Origin: Pseudomonas sp. CC120222-01a
GTDB lineage: Bacteria > Pseudomonadota > Gammaproteobacteria > Pseudomonadales > Pseudomonadaceae
Reading direction: 5' to 3'
Length of the DNA stretch: 64,000 nt
Assembly (NCBI RefSeq): GCF_003097235.1
Contig: NZ_QEQQ01000013.1
Span: 62,001-126,000, forward strand
Shown piece after piece: positions 40,680-50,784 of the stretch. Under the pieces are notes generated by a model. It worked only from the letters and a program-made list of their open reading frames with translations. It did not search any database and had not been told where the DNA came from. Each line of letters opens with the position of its first letter. Positions within the stretch are counted from its first letter, which is position 1. The position numbers and the translations under genes were made by a program.

Positions 40680-42763
40680 ACAACCGCCTCGCTTTCTTCG
40701 CGCAACGTCTGCAACCTGCCCATGAACTGCTCGGCCGGCACCGGCTGCCCGAGCAGATAACCCTGCAGCGAATCGCAACCCAGGCGGGTCAGAAAGTCCT
40801 GCTGGCGGTCGGTTTCCACCCCTTCGGCAACGATGCGCAGGCCCAATGCCTGGCCCAGGGCAACGATTGCCGAGACAATTGCCGCGTCGTCGCTGTCCTG
40901 CTCCAGGTCACGCACGAAACCCCGGTCGATTTTCAGCTCATTGGCCGGCAGGCGCTTGAGGTACATCAGGCTCGAATAGCCGGTGCCGAAGTCGTCGATG
41001 GACAGGTCCACCCCCATGTCGGAAAGACGCTGCAGCACGGTCAGGCTGGCATCGGCGTCGTGCATGGCGGTGGTTTCGGTGATCTCCAGGGTCAGGCGGT
41101 TGGCCGGCAGGCCGTTCTCCTGCAGGGCACGGGCAACGCTGTCGACCAGCCCGGAATGGCAGAACTGGATGGCCGACAGGTTGACCGCCATGCGCCAATC
41201 GCTGTGCCCTTGCTCGAGCCACTGGCGCATCTGCCGGCAGGCCTCATCCAGCACCCACTCGCCGATCGGGATGATCAGGCCGGTCTTTTCCGCCAGCCCA
41301 ATGAAACGGTCAGGCAGCATCAGGCCGTGCTGTGGGTGCTCCCAGCGCAGCAAGGCTTCGGCACCGATCGGCCGGCAGGCCTGGGCGTCGAACTTGGGCT
41401 GGTAGTGCAGGCGGAACTGACCCTGTTCAAGGGCCGTGCGCAGGTCCTGCAACAGCTGCAACTGTTGCCGGGCGTTGCTGTTCATCGAGGCGTCGAAGAA
41501 GCTGTAGCCGTTCTTGCCGGCGCTCTTGGCGTGGTACATCGCAGCGTCGGCATTGCGCAGCAGTTCAAGTTGGTCCTGGCCGTTACCGGGGTACAGCACG
41601 ATCCCCAGGCTGGCGGTCAGTTGCAGGTCATGCTCGGCAACGCGGAAAGTGCGCGACACCAGGTTGACCTGCTTGGCCGCCACGTCCATGGCGTCCTCCG
41701 GCTCCTCCAGTTCTACCAGCAGCACGAACTCGTCACCGCCGATCCGCGCCAGGGTGTCCTGGCTGTGCAGATGGCCGCGCAGGCGGGCCGCCACGGCCTT
41801 GAGCAGCAGGTCGCCAACATGGTGGCCAAAGGCGTCGTTGACCGGTTTGAAACCATCCAGGTCGATGAACATCAGCGCAAAGCAGCCGCCCTGCTCCGCC
41901 ACCTTGCCAATGGCTTGCTCGATGCGGTCGGACAACAGCGTGCGGTTGGGCAGCGCGGTCAAGGTGTCGTGCAAAGCCAGCTGGGTCAGTTCCTGGTTGG
42001 CCAGGGTCAACGAGTGGGCCAGTGCTGCCGTGCGTGCCTCAAGGCGCGCATCCAGCACCGAGGTGAGCAGTGCCACGGCCAGCACTGCCAAGGTGGTGAT
42101 CAGCACCAGGTAGACCAGGCCATCGCCCTGCAGGCCGTCGGTCAACGCGCCGCAGAAGCTGCCCTCGGGAAAGTTCGCCGCCGCCATGCCGGTGTAGTGC
42201 ATGCCGACGATGGCAACGCCCATCACCATGGCCGCCAGGCCGCGGATCTGGCGCACGTAGGGGGTGTGTTGACGCAGGCGGAAGGCAATCCACAACGCGG
42301 CCGCCGAAGCACCTACCGCTATGGCCAGCGAGGCGCCGAACAAGGTCGGGTCATAATCGATGCCGGGCAGCATGCGCATCGCGGCCATGCCGGTGTAGTG
42401 CATGCAGGCGATCCCGGAGCCCATGATCAGGGCGCCGAAGGCCAGCTGCAGCCGGGGCAAGCTGGGCTGGCTCACCAGCCACAGGGCGAAGCCGGAAGAC
42501 AGTACGGCGATTACCAGTGAGAAGACGGTCAGGCCGATGTCGTAGCCCAGGGCGATGGGCAGGCTGAAGGCGAGCATGCCGATGAAGTGCATCGACCACA
42601 CGCCGATGCCCATGGCCAGCGCTCCCCCGCCCATCCACAAATACATGGCACGGCCCTTGGCCGTGGCGATGCGGCCAGTCAGGTCAAGGGCTGTGTAGGA
42701 AGCAAGGATGGCTACGCAAAGTGAAATCAGCACCAGCGCGGAGGAATAACTACCGGTCAGCAT
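40676..42763 (-). CDS. mucR: MHYT-GGDEF-EAL c-di-GMP enzyme MucR-like
   Basis: This 695-residue protein has seven membrane helices with three MHYT repeats (MHFIGM and two copies of MHYTGM), then a GGDEF domain (RIGGDEFVLL) and an EAL domain (GAEALLRWEHP, DDFGTGYSSL). All key residues are intact, so it may make and break c-di-GMP. The plan and length match P. aeruginosa MucR, a regulator of alginate. The MHYT part is thought to bind copper and sense a gas such as O2, NO or CO. The stop shares CTAG with the DUF1652 gene. Confidence 0.88.
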   Translation of the reverse strand: MLTGSYSSALVLISLCVAILASYTALDLTGRIATAKGRAMYLWMGGGALAMGIGVWSMHFIGMLAFSLPIALGYDIGLTVFSLVIAVLSSGFALWLVSQPSLPRLQLAFGALIMGSGIACMHYTGMAAMRMLPGIDYDPTLFGASLAIAVGASAAALWIAFRLRQHTPYVRQIRGLAAMVMGVAIVGMHYTGMAAANFPEGSFCGALTDGLQGDGLVYLVLITTLAVLAVALLTSVLDARLEARTAALAHSLTLANQELTQLALHDTLTALPNRTLLSDRIEQAIGKVAEQGGCFALMFIDLDGFKPVNDAFGHHVGDLLLKAVAARLRGHLHSQDTLARIGGDEFVLLVELEEPEDAMDVAAKQVNLVSRTFRVAEHDLQLTASLGIVLYPGNGQDQLELLRNADAAMYHAKSAGKNGYSFFDASMNSNARQQLQLLQDLRTALEQGQFRLHYQPKFDAQACRPIGAEALLRWEHPQHGLMLPDRFIGLAEKTGLIIPIGEWVLDEACRQMRQWLEQGHSDWRMAVNLSAIQFCHSGLVDSVARALQENGLPANRLTLEITETTAMHDADASLTVLQRLSDMGVDLSIDDFGTGYSSLMYLKRLPANELKIDRGFVRDLEQDSDDAAIVSAIVALGQALGLRIVAEGVETDRQQDFLTRLGCDSLQGYLLGQPVPAEQFMGRLQTLREESEAVV

Positions 42764-42952
42764 CGGAAAATCCAGCTCGGAACAGGGGGCCCGGAAAAAC
42801 TGGCGATTGTACTCAAGCTTTGGCGAAACGCACGGAGTTTGTGCGAATGGGAATGGATCGAACGAATGACAAGAGGTTTCGAAATGCTTGAACTAGACCG
42901 CTTTCATCACCGAATGAAGGCACATTGCCATTTGTCGGGCCGCCGCGTTTTT

Positions 42953-43069
42953 TGTGGGAGCGGCCTTGTGTCGCGAAAGGGCTGCGAAGCAGCCCCATGA
43001 TATTGGCGTTTGCACACTAATTGCTGGGGCTGCTTCGCAGCCCTTTCGCGACACAAGGCCGCTCCCACA
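42953..43069. repeat. REP inverted pair (GTGTCGCG type)
   Basis: TGTGGGAGCGGCCTTGTGTC and its reverse complement bracket the region, with two similar 30-40-bp arms around a short spacer. It lies in the 334-bp gap between mucR and opmB; the rest of that gap shows no gene. Confidence 0.88.
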
Positions 43070-43097
43070 GTAGACCGAGTCGGCCTGCAGGGGTGCC

Positions 43098-44585
43098 TTA
43101 ATCCTGTTGGGCAAACGCCTGTTCGGCATCCCAGCCGCCACCCAGCGCAGCAATCAGCTGTACGCTGGCCACCAGCCGGCCTTGCAGCAGCGTCAGCGCA
43201 CTGCGCTCATTGCTCAGTGCTGTGGTCTGCACGTTGACCACATCGAGGTAACCGATCAGGCCTGCCCGGTACTGGTTCTCGGTCAGGCGCAACGATTCGC
43301 GGGCTGCCTCCAGCGCTTCCTGACGCACCACGGCTTCGTCGGCATACACCTTCAACTGCACCAGGAAGTTCTCCACCTCCTTGAAACCGTCAAGTACGGT
43401 CTGGCGGTATTGCGCCACGGTCTGGTCATACACCGCCCGGGTGCGGTCGACTTCGGCGCTGCGCTTGCCGGCGTCGAACAGGGTCATCGCCAGTTGCGGC
43501 CCCACCGACCAGTAACGGTTGGGCAGTTCGATCCAGTTGCTGAAGCTGCTGCTGGAGTAACCGCCGCTCATGCTCAGGCTCAAGTCCGGGAAGTAAGCGG
43601 CGCGGGCCACGCCGATATTGGCGTTGGCGGCCATCACGTTGCGCTCGGCCGAGGCGATGTCGGGGCGGCGTTCGAGCAGTTGCGACGGCAGCGTCACAGG
43701 GATCTGCGGCAATGCCGGAATGCGCTTGCTGTCAGCCAGGGAGAATTCCGCCGGGGCCTTGCCCAGCAGCACGGCAATGGCGTTCTCGAACTGCGCGCGC
43801 TGCCATATCAGGTCGATCAGGTCAGCCTGGGTGGACTTCAACTGGGTACGCGCCTGGGCCACCGCATCGGGGCCGGCAACACCGGCGCGGTACTGGTTTT
43901 CGTTCATCCGCAGCGAGCGCTCGTAAGTCGCCACGGTCGCTTCGAGCAAGCGCTTCTGTTCGTCGATCACACGCAATTGCAGGTAGTTCTGCACCAGCTC
44001 CGACTGCTGGCTGAGGCGGATCGCGGCCAGGTCGGCGAAGCTGGCTTCGGCACTGGCCTCGTTGGCATTCATGGTTTCGCGCAGCTTGCCCCAGAGGTCG
44101 ATTTCCCAGCTGACGCCGAGCTGCGCGTTGTAGGTGTTGCGAATGCCGCTGCTGTTGTTGGACAGGCTCGAACTGGAGCTGCCGGTGCCTTGTGCCGAAC
44201 GGTTCTTGGTTGCTGTCAGGTCCAGGCTGGGGAACAGCGACGCCCGGCTGCTGCGCACCAAGGCCTGGGCCTGGCGGTACTGGGCTTCCGATTGCGCGAC
44301 GGTCTGGTTGCTGCGGTTGAGCTCCTCGACCAGCGCATTCAGCCCGGCATCGCCGTAGATCTCCCACCAGGCGCCACGGGCGATGGCGTCGGACGGGTTG
44401 GCCTGGGTCCAGCCTTCGGCCTGCTTGTACTGCGCCGGGGTGCTCAGTTCCGGGCGGTGGTAGTCCGGGCTCAGGGTACAGGCGCTGAGCATGGCCACGC
44501 ACAGCCCGGCGCCGGCCAGGCGTGAGCCCCGCCCACGGGTCAGCAGCTGCAAGGCATGGTGAAGTCGGGTCTGGGCGAAGTTCAT
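43098..44585 (-). CDS. opmB: outer-membrane factor OpmB of MuxABC
   Basis: The start at 44585 (MNFAQTRLHHALQLL) overlaps the muxC stop (ATGA). The 495-residue NodT/OprM-type lipoprotein has lipobox LSAC near residue 36. Twin repeats such as QSEAQYRQAQALVRSSRASLFP and LRLTENQYRAGLIGYLDVVN form the coiled-coil hairpins. It closes the tripartite efflux pump with MuxA, MuxB and MuxC. Confidence 0.9.
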   Translation of the reverse strand: MNFAQTRLHHALQLLTRGRGSRLAGAGLCVAMLSACTLSPDYHRPELSTPAQYKQAEGWTQANPSDAIARGAWWEIYGDAGLNALVEELNRSNQTVAQSEAQYRQAQALVRSSRASLFPSLDLTATKNRSAQGTGSSSSSLSNNSSGIRNTYNAQLGVSWEIDLWGKLRETMNANEASAEASFADLAAIRLSQQSELVQNYLQLRVIDEQKRLLEATVATYERSLRMNENQYRAGVAGPDAVAQARTQLKSTQADLIDLIWQRAQFENAIAVLLGKAPAEFSLADSKRIPALPQIPVTLPSQLLERRPDIASAERNVMAANANIGVARAAYFPDLSLSMSGGYSSSSFSNWIELPNRYWSVGPQLAMTLFDAGKRSAEVDRTRAVYDQTVAQYRQTVLDGFKEVENFLVQLKVYADEAVVRQEALEAARESLRLTENQYRAGLIGYLDVVNVQTTALSNERSALTLLQGRLVASVQLIAALGGGWDAEQAFAQQD

Positions 44586-47500
44586 AGCGGTGTGTCCAGG
44601 GCGGCGTCGGTGCGGATACCGCGCCAATGGTTGAATCGGTGACGCAGGCGGTCCAGGTACAGGTACACCACCGGCGTCGTGTAGAGGGTCAGCAGCTGGC
44701 TGACGACCAGGCCGCCGATGATGGTCAGGCCCAGCGGCTGGCGCATCTCGGCACCTTCGGCGCGGCTGATCAGCAGCGGCAAGGCGCCGAGGATGGCCGC
44801 CAGGGTGGTCATCAGGATCGGCCGCAGGCGCAGCAGGCAGGCGCGGCGGATCGACTCTTCCGGGCTCAGGCCCTGGTGGCGCTCCAGTTGCAGCGCCAGG
44901 TCGATCATCAGGATGGCGTTCTTCTTCACCACACCGATCAGCAGGAACAGGCCCAGCAGCGAGATCAGGCTGAACTCGCCGCCCGTGGCATAAAGTGCGA
45001 GCAAGGCACCGACGCCGGCCGAGGGCAAGGTCGACAGGATGGTCAGCGGGTGGATGTAGCTTTCGTAGAGGATGCCCAGCACCAGGTACACCAGCACCAG
45101 GGCACCGAGGATCATGAACGGCTGGCCTTCCTGGGTCTTGGCGAAGGCACTGGCCGTGCCGCCGAGCTTGGCGATCACTTCCTCGGGCAGGCCGAGCTTG
45201 GCCACTTCCCGCTCCACTGCGGCCATGGCCTGGTCGGGGCTGTAGCCTTCAGCAACGTCGAAGGCGATGTCTTCGGAGGCGAACTGGCCTTCGTGGCTGA
45301 CCCGGTCGTTGGCCAGGCTGTTCTCGTAGTGGGCAATGGTCGACAACGGCACCCGCGCGCCGTCGCTGGTGATCACCTGCACCTGTTCCAGGGTACTCGG
45401 GTCCCAGGCGTATTTCGGGTTGATCTCCAGGACCACCTGATACTGGTTGAGGCTGTCGTAGATGGTCGAGATCTGCCGCTGGCTGTAGGCGTTGTTCAGC
45501 ACCGCAGTGACCATGTCCATGTCGATGCCCAGGCGCTTGGCCTGGTCACGGTCGACCACCAGGGTCACCTGCTGGGTACCGGAGCCGTCACGGGCGTCGA
45601 TGGCGGTCAGCTCGGGCAATGCGCGCAGCGCCGCGACCACCTTGGGGAACCACTGGCGCAAGGCAGCCAAGTCGCCGCTCTGCAAGGTATACAGGTACTG
45701 CGAAGAGGTCTGGTCACGGCCACCGCCGCCCAGCTGCAGGTCCTGGTCGGCCATCAGGAACAGCCGCCCACCCGGTACCTTGGGCATTTCCTTGCGCAGG
45801 CGCTCGATGATTTTTTGTGCATCGAGCTTGCGCTCGTTGATCGGCTTCAGCCGCACCAGCACCATGGCGTTGTTGGTGCCGCTGTTACCGCCAATGAAGC
45901 CGGCCACGCTTTCCACCGCCGGGTCGGCGAGCAAGGCGCGGCGGTAGATCTCCATCTTCGGCTGCATCACGTTGAACGACAGGCCGTCGTCGCCGCGGAT
46001 GAAGCCCATCAGCTGGCCGGTGTCCTGTTGCGGCATCAGGGTCTTGGGCACCACTACGTACAGGGCGATGTTCAGGCCGATGGTCGCCAGCAGGCTGAAC
46101 AAGGTCAGGCGCTTGTGGCGCAGGGCCCAGCCGAGGCTGCGGTCGTAGACATCGACCATGCGCTGGTGCGCCTTGTCGCTCCAGCGTTGCAGGCGTGTCG
46201 GCTCGGCGCGGTGAGGCTTGAGCCAACGGGCACAGAGCATCGGCGTGAGGGTCAACGACACCACCAGCGAGACGATGATCGCCGCCGCCAGGGTGATCGA
46301 GAACTCCTGGAACAGGTTGCGCACGATGCCGCCCATGAACAGGATCGAGACGAACACCGCCACCAGCGAGACGTTCATCGACAGCAAGGTGAAACCGACT
46401 TCCTTGGCGCCGAGGAACGCCGCACGCATCGGCGGCTGGCCGTCCTCGATATGCCGGGAAATGTTCTCCAGCACCACGATCGCATCGTCCACCACCAGGC
46501 CGGTGGCGAGGATCAGCGCCATCAGCGACAGGTTGTTCAGCGAAAAGCCGCACAGGTACATCACCGCGAAGGTGCCCACCAGCGACACCGGCACCGCCAG
46601 GCTTGGGATCAGCGAGGCGCGCAGGCTGCCGAGGAACAGGTAGACCACCAGGATCACCAGCACCACAGCGATCAGCAGGGTGTGTTCGGCCTCCTTGAGG
46701 GTGGCCTTGATCACCGGCGAGCGGTCCATCGCCACGTTCAGTTGCACGTTGGCCGGCAGCAGTGATTGCAGGGCCGGCAGCTGTGCCTTGATCTGGTCGA
46801 CGGTCTCGATGATGTTGGCGCCGGTCTGGCGGTTGACCACCAGCAGCACCGCACTCTGGTCGTTGAAGAAGCCGCTGTTGTAGCGGTTCTCGACGCTATC
46901 GGTGACAGTGGCCACGTCGGACAGGCGCAAGATGGTGCCGTTCGACTGGCGGATCACGATCGGCTCGTAGTCCTTGGCGGTTTCCAACTGGTCGTTGGCG
47001 CGCACCTGCCAGTTGCGCTCGGCATCCTCGACAAAGCCCATGGGCCGGCGCTGGTTGGCGTTCGACACCGCCGTGCGCACTTCGTCCAGCGACAGGCTGT
47101 ACTGGTTGAGCAGCTGCGGCTCCACGGCAATGCGCACCGCCGGCAACGAGCTGCCACCGATCTGCACTTCCCCTACCCCGCTGACCTGGGCCAGGCTCTG
47201 CGACAGGATGGTGTCGGCCAGGTCATACAGCTGGCCCTTCTGCAGCACGCTGGAGGTCAGCGAGAGCACCATGATCGGCGCCTGCGACGGGTTGATCTTC
47301 TTGTAGGTGGGCATGCTGCGCATGCCGCTGGGCAGCAGGTTGCGCGTGGCATTGATCGCTGCCTGCACCTCACGTGCGGCGCCGTCGATGTCACGGCCCA
47401 TCTCGAAGCCGATGATCACCCGGGTCGAGCCCTGGTTCGAGCTGCTGGTCAGGGTGGTGACGCCGGCGATACTGCCGAGCTTGCGTTCCAGCGGCGTGGC

Positions 47501-47689
47501 CACGGTGGCGGCCATGACCTCGGGGCTGGCCCCGGACAGGTTGGCCGAGACCACGATCACCGGGAAGTCCATCTGCGGCAGCGGCGCCACCGGCAGCAGG
47601 CCGAAGCTGACACCGCCGAGCAACATGATCGCCAGGCTCAGCAGCATGGTCGCCACAGGCCGGCGGATGAAAGGTCCGGACAGGTTCAT
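44582..47689 (-). CDS. muxC: RND efflux permease MuxC (MdtC-like)
   Basis: This 1035-residue HAE1-type RND permease shows the typical opening MNLSGPFIRRPVATMLLSLAIMLLGGVSFGLLPVAPLPQMDFP and LMALILATGLVVDDAIVVLENI in the membrane bundle. It lies second in a B/C pair like E. coli MdtB/MdtC, in which the two permeases form a hetero-oligomer. Overlaps of a few bp with muxB and opmB indicate one polycistronic mRNA. Confidence 0.93.
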   Translation of the reverse strand: MNLSGPFIRRPVATMLLSLAIMLLGGVSFGLLPVAPLPQMDFPVIVVSANLSGASPEVMAATVATPLERKLGSIAGVTTLTSSSNQGSTRVIIGFEMGRDIDGAAREVQAAINATRNLLPSGMRSMPTYKKINPSQAPIMVLSLTSSVLQKGQLYDLADTILSQSLAQVSGVGEVQIGGSSLPAVRIAVEPQLLNQYSLSLDEVRTAVSNANQRRPMGFVEDAERNWQVRANDQLETAKDYEPIVIRQSNGTILRLSDVATVTDSVENRYNSGFFNDQSAVLLVVNRQTGANIIETVDQIKAQLPALQSLLPANVQLNVAMDRSPVIKATLKEAEHTLLIAVVLVILVVYLFLGSLRASLIPSLAVPVSLVGTFAVMYLCGFSLNNLSLMALILATGLVVDDAIVVLENISRHIEDGQPPMRAAFLGAKEVGFTLLSMNVSLVAVFVSILFMGGIVRNLFQEFSITLAAAIIVSLVVSLTLTPMLCARWLKPHRAEPTRLQRWSDKAHQRMVDVYDRSLGWALRHKRLTLFSLLATIGLNIALYVVVPKTLMPQQDTGQLMGFIRGDDGLSFNVMQPKMEIYRRALLADPAVESVAGFIGGNSGTNNAMVLVRLKPINERKLDAQKIIERLRKEMPKVPGGRLFLMADQDLQLGGGGRDQTSSQYLYTLQSGDLAALRQWFPKVVAALRALPELTAIDARDGSGTQQVTLVVDRDQAKRLGIDMDMVTAVLNNAYSQRQISTIYDSLNQYQVVLEINPKYAWDPSTLEQVQVITSDGARVPLSTIAHYENSLANDRVSHEGQFASEDIAFDVAEGYSPDQAMAAVEREVAKLGLPEEVIAKLGGTASAFAKTQEGQPFMILGALVLVYLVLGILYESYIHPLTILSTLPSAGVGALLALYATGGEFSLISLLGLFLLIGVVKKNAILMIDLALQLERHQGLSPEESIRRACLLRLRPILMTTLAAILGALPLLISRAEGAEMRQPLGLTIIGGLVVSQLLTLYTTPVVYLYLDRLRHRFNHWRGIRTDAALDTPL

Positions 47690-50600
47690 GCCTCGGCCTG
47701 CTGTGCGTCAGCGGCCGGGCGCCAGCGACGGGCCAGGCGGTCGAAGTACAGGTAGATGACCGGGGTGGTGAACAGCGTCAGCACCTGGCTGACCAGCAGG
47801 CCGCCGACCATCACCAGGCCCAGCGGCTGGCGCAATTCGGCACCGGAGCCGGTGGCGAGCATCAGCGGCACGGCGCCGAACAGCGCGGCCAGGGTGGTCA
47901 TCAGGATCGGCCGGAAGCGCAGCAGCGCCGCCTGGTAGATCGCATCCTGCGGGCTCATGCCCTGGTTGCGCTCGGCCTCCAGGGCGAAGTCGATCATCAT
48001 GATCGCGTTCTTCTTGACGATGCCGATCAGCAGGATGATGCCGATGATGGCGATCATGCCCAGGTCGTTGCCGCTGAGGATCAGCGCCAGCAAGGCGCCG
48101 ACCGCCGCCGACGGCAAGGTCGAAAGGATGGTCACCGGGTGGATGTAGCTCTCGTAGAGCACGCCCAGCACGATGTACATGGTCACCACGGCCGCCAGGA
48201 TCAGCAGCAAGGTGCTCGACAGCGAGGCCTGGAAGGCTTCGGCGGCGCCCTGGAAGCGGGTCTGCACGCCGAGCGGCATGCCGATGTCCTGCTGCACCTG
48301 CTCGATCACCTTGACCGCCTCGCCCAGCGACGCACCATGGGCCAGGTTGAACGACAGGGTCACCGCCGGGAACTGGCCGATGTGCGAAATGGCCAGTTGC
48401 GCCTGGCGCTGCTCGATGCGCGCCAGCGCCGACAGCCGCACCTGGCCGCCATCGGTGGCCTTGACGTGAATCGACTCCAGCGCCTGCGGGCCGATGACCG
48501 CCGCGTCCTGGGCCTGCAGCACCACGCGGTACTGGCTGGCCTGGGTGTAGATGGTAGAAATCTGCCGCTGGCCGAAGGCGTCGTACAAGGCGTTGGTGAT
48601 CTGCGCCACGGTGATGCCCAGGCGGCTGGCCATGTCACGGTCGATCACCAGGTACACCTGCAAGCCTTTGTCCTGCAGGTCACTGGCGACGTCCTGCAGC
48701 TCCGGGCGCTCCTGCAGGGCCTGCACCAGCTTGCCGCTCCACTGCGCCAGCAACTCGGCATCGGGCGACGACAGGCTGAACTGATACTGGGTACGGCTGA
48801 CCCGGTCCTCGATGCTCAAGTCTTGCACCGGCTGCATGAACAGGCGGATACCGACCAGTTTGTCGAGCTGCGGTTGCAGGCGGCTGATCACTTCCCCGGC
48901 AGTCACATCACGTTCGCCGTGGGGCTTGAGGTTGATCAGCAGGCGGCCGCTGTTGAGCGTGGCGTTGTCGCCGTCGACACCGATGTAGGACGACAGGCTC
49001 TGCACCGCCGGGTCCTGCAGGATGACCTTGCTCAGGGCCTGCTGGCGCTCGCTCATGGCGGCGAACGAGGTCGATTGCGGTGCTTCGGAAATACCCTGGA
49101 TCACACCGGTGTCCTGCACCGGGAAGAAGCCCTTGGGCACCACCATGTACAGCAGCACGGTGAGTGCCAGGGTGGCCACGGCCACCAGCAGGGTCAGCGG
49201 CTGGTGCTTGAGCACCCACTGCAGGCCACGGCCGTAGTGTTCGATCATCCAGTCGATCCAGGCACCGCTGGCGCGGTAGAAGCGGCCCTGCTCTTGCTCT
49301 TTGGGCTCACGCTTGAGCAGGCGCGCGCACATCATCGGGGTCAGGGTCAGCGACACCACCAGGGAAATCAGGATGGCCACCGCCAGGGTGATGGCGAATT
49401 CGCGGAACAGCCGGCCAACCACGTCGGCCATGAACAACAGCGGGATCAATACGGCAATCAGCGAGAAGGTCAGCGAGATCAGGGTGAAGCCGATCTGCTT
49501 GGCGCCCTTGAGCGCCGCCTGCAGTGGCGTTTCGCCTTCCTCGATGTGGCGCGAGATGTTCTCGAGCATGACGATGGCGTCGTCGACCACGAAGCCGGTG
49601 GCGATGGTCAGGGCCATCAGCGTCAGGTTGTTGACCGAGAAGCCGGCCAGGTACATCACGCCGAAGGTGCCGATCAGCGACAGCGGTACGGCGATCGAGG
49701 GAATGATCGTGGCACTGAAACGGCGCAGGAACACGAAGGTGACCATCACCACCAGCACGATGGCGATCAGCAGCTCATGCTGCACGTCCTTGACTGCAGC
49801 GCGGATGGTCTGGGTACGGTCGGTGAGCACCGACACATCGAGGCCGGCCGGCAGGTTGTCGGTGATCGAGGGCAACAGCGCCTTGATGCGGTCGACCACC
49901 TCGATGACATTGGCACCCGGCTGGCGCTGGATGTTCAGCAGCACGGCCTGGTTCTGGTTGGCCCAGGCGGCCAGGCGTTCGTTCTCGGCGCCGTCGACGA
50001 TCTCGGCGACATCCTTCAGGCGCAGCGGCGCGCCATTGTTGTAGGCGAGGATGAGGTTGGCGTATTCCTCGGGCGAGCGCAGCTGGTCGTTGGCGTCGAG
50101 CATCGACACCCGGGTCGGGCCATCGAAGTTGCCCTTCGGCTGGTTGACGTTGGACGCGCCGATCAGGGTGCGCACGTCGTCGAGGTTGAGGCCGTTGGCC
50201 GCCAGCGCATCCACGTTGACCTTGATCCGCACCGCCTGGCGCTGGCCGCCGGCGATGCTGACCATGCCTACGCCGCTGATCTGCGCGAGCTTCTGCGCCA
50301 CGCGGGTGTCGACCAGGTCGTTGAGCTTGGGCAGCGGCATGGTCTTGCTGGAGATGGCCAGGGTCAGCACCGGGGTATCGGCCGGGTTGACCTTGTTGTA
50401 GACCGGCGGCGCCGGCAGGTCGCTGGGCAGCAGGTTGCTGGCGGCGTTGATCGCGGCCTGCACCTGCTGCTCCGCAACATCCATGTTCATGTCCAGGCTG
50501 AAGCGCAGGGTCAGCACCGAGGCACCACCGGAACTGGTCGACGCCATCTGCTCAAGGCCCGGCATCTGGCCGAACTGGCGCTCCAGCGGTGCGGTGACCG

Positions 50601-50784
50601 CGCTGGTCATGACTTGCGGGCTGGCGCCTGGGTACAGGGTCATGACCCGGATGGTCGGGTAATCGACCTGGGGCAAGGCCGACACCGGCAGCAGCTTGTA
50701 GGCGATCAGGCCGGCCAGGACGATGGCCAGCATGGTCAGCGTGGTAGCGACCGGGCGGAGGATGAACAGGCGTGACAGGTTCAT
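47686..50784 (-). CDS. muxB: RND efflux permease MuxB (MdtB-like)
   Basis: This 1032-residue RND permease opens MNLSRLFILRPVATTLTMLAIVLAGLIAYKLLPVSALPQVDYP and has LMALTIATGFVVDDAIVMLENISRHIEEGETP. It overlaps muxA and muxC by 4 bp each (ATGA). The MuxABC-OpmB pump is reported to export novobiocin, aztreonam, macrolides and tetracycline in P. aeruginosa. Drug range in this strain is not shown by sequence. Confidence 0.93.
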   Translation of the reverse strand: MNLSRLFILRPVATTLTMLAIVLAGLIAYKLLPVSALPQVDYPTIRVMTLYPGASPQVMTSAVTAPLERQFGQMPGLEQMASTSSGGASVLTLRFSLDMNMDVAEQQVQAAINAASNLLPSDLPAPPVYNKVNPADTPVLTLAISSKTMPLPKLNDLVDTRVAQKLAQISGVGMVSIAGGQRQAVRIKVNVDALAANGLNLDDVRTLIGASNVNQPKGNFDGPTRVSMLDANDQLRSPEEYANLILAYNNGAPLRLKDVAEIVDGAENERLAAWANQNQAVLLNIQRQPGANVIEVVDRIKALLPSITDNLPAGLDVSVLTDRTQTIRAAVKDVQHELLIAIVLVVMVTFVFLRRFSATIIPSIAVPLSLIGTFGVMYLAGFSVNNLTLMALTIATGFVVDDAIVMLENISRHIEEGETPLQAALKGAKQIGFTLISLTFSLIAVLIPLLFMADVVGRLFREFAITLAVAILISLVVSLTLTPMMCARLLKREPKEQEQGRFYRASGAWIDWMIEHYGRGLQWVLKHQPLTLLVAVATLALTVLLYMVVPKGFFPVQDTGVIQGISEAPQSTSFAAMSERQQALSKVILQDPAVQSLSSYIGVDGDNATLNSGRLLINLKPHGERDVTAGEVISRLQPQLDKLVGIRLFMQPVQDLSIEDRVSRTQYQFSLSSPDAELLAQWSGKLVQALQERPELQDVASDLQDKGLQVYLVIDRDMASRLGITVAQITNALYDAFGQRQISTIYTQASQYRVVLQAQDAAVIGPQALESIHVKATDGGQVRLSALARIEQRQAQLAISHIGQFPAVTLSFNLAHGASLGEAVKVIEQVQQDIGMPLGVQTRFQGAAEAFQASLSSTLLLILAAVVTMYIVLGVLYESYIHPVTILSTLPSAAVGALLALILSGNDLGMIAIIGIILLIGIVKKNAIMMIDFALEAERNQGMSPQDAIYQAALLRFRPILMTTLAALFGAVPLMLATGSGAELRQPLGLVMVGGLLVSQVLTLFTTPVIYLYFDRLARRWRPAADAQQAEA

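Noticed and set aside
48139..50775. 878-codon open frame antisense to muxB
   Set aside because: Composition is that of an antisense shadow of an RND gene; the sense frame encodes a complete, well-conserved permease.
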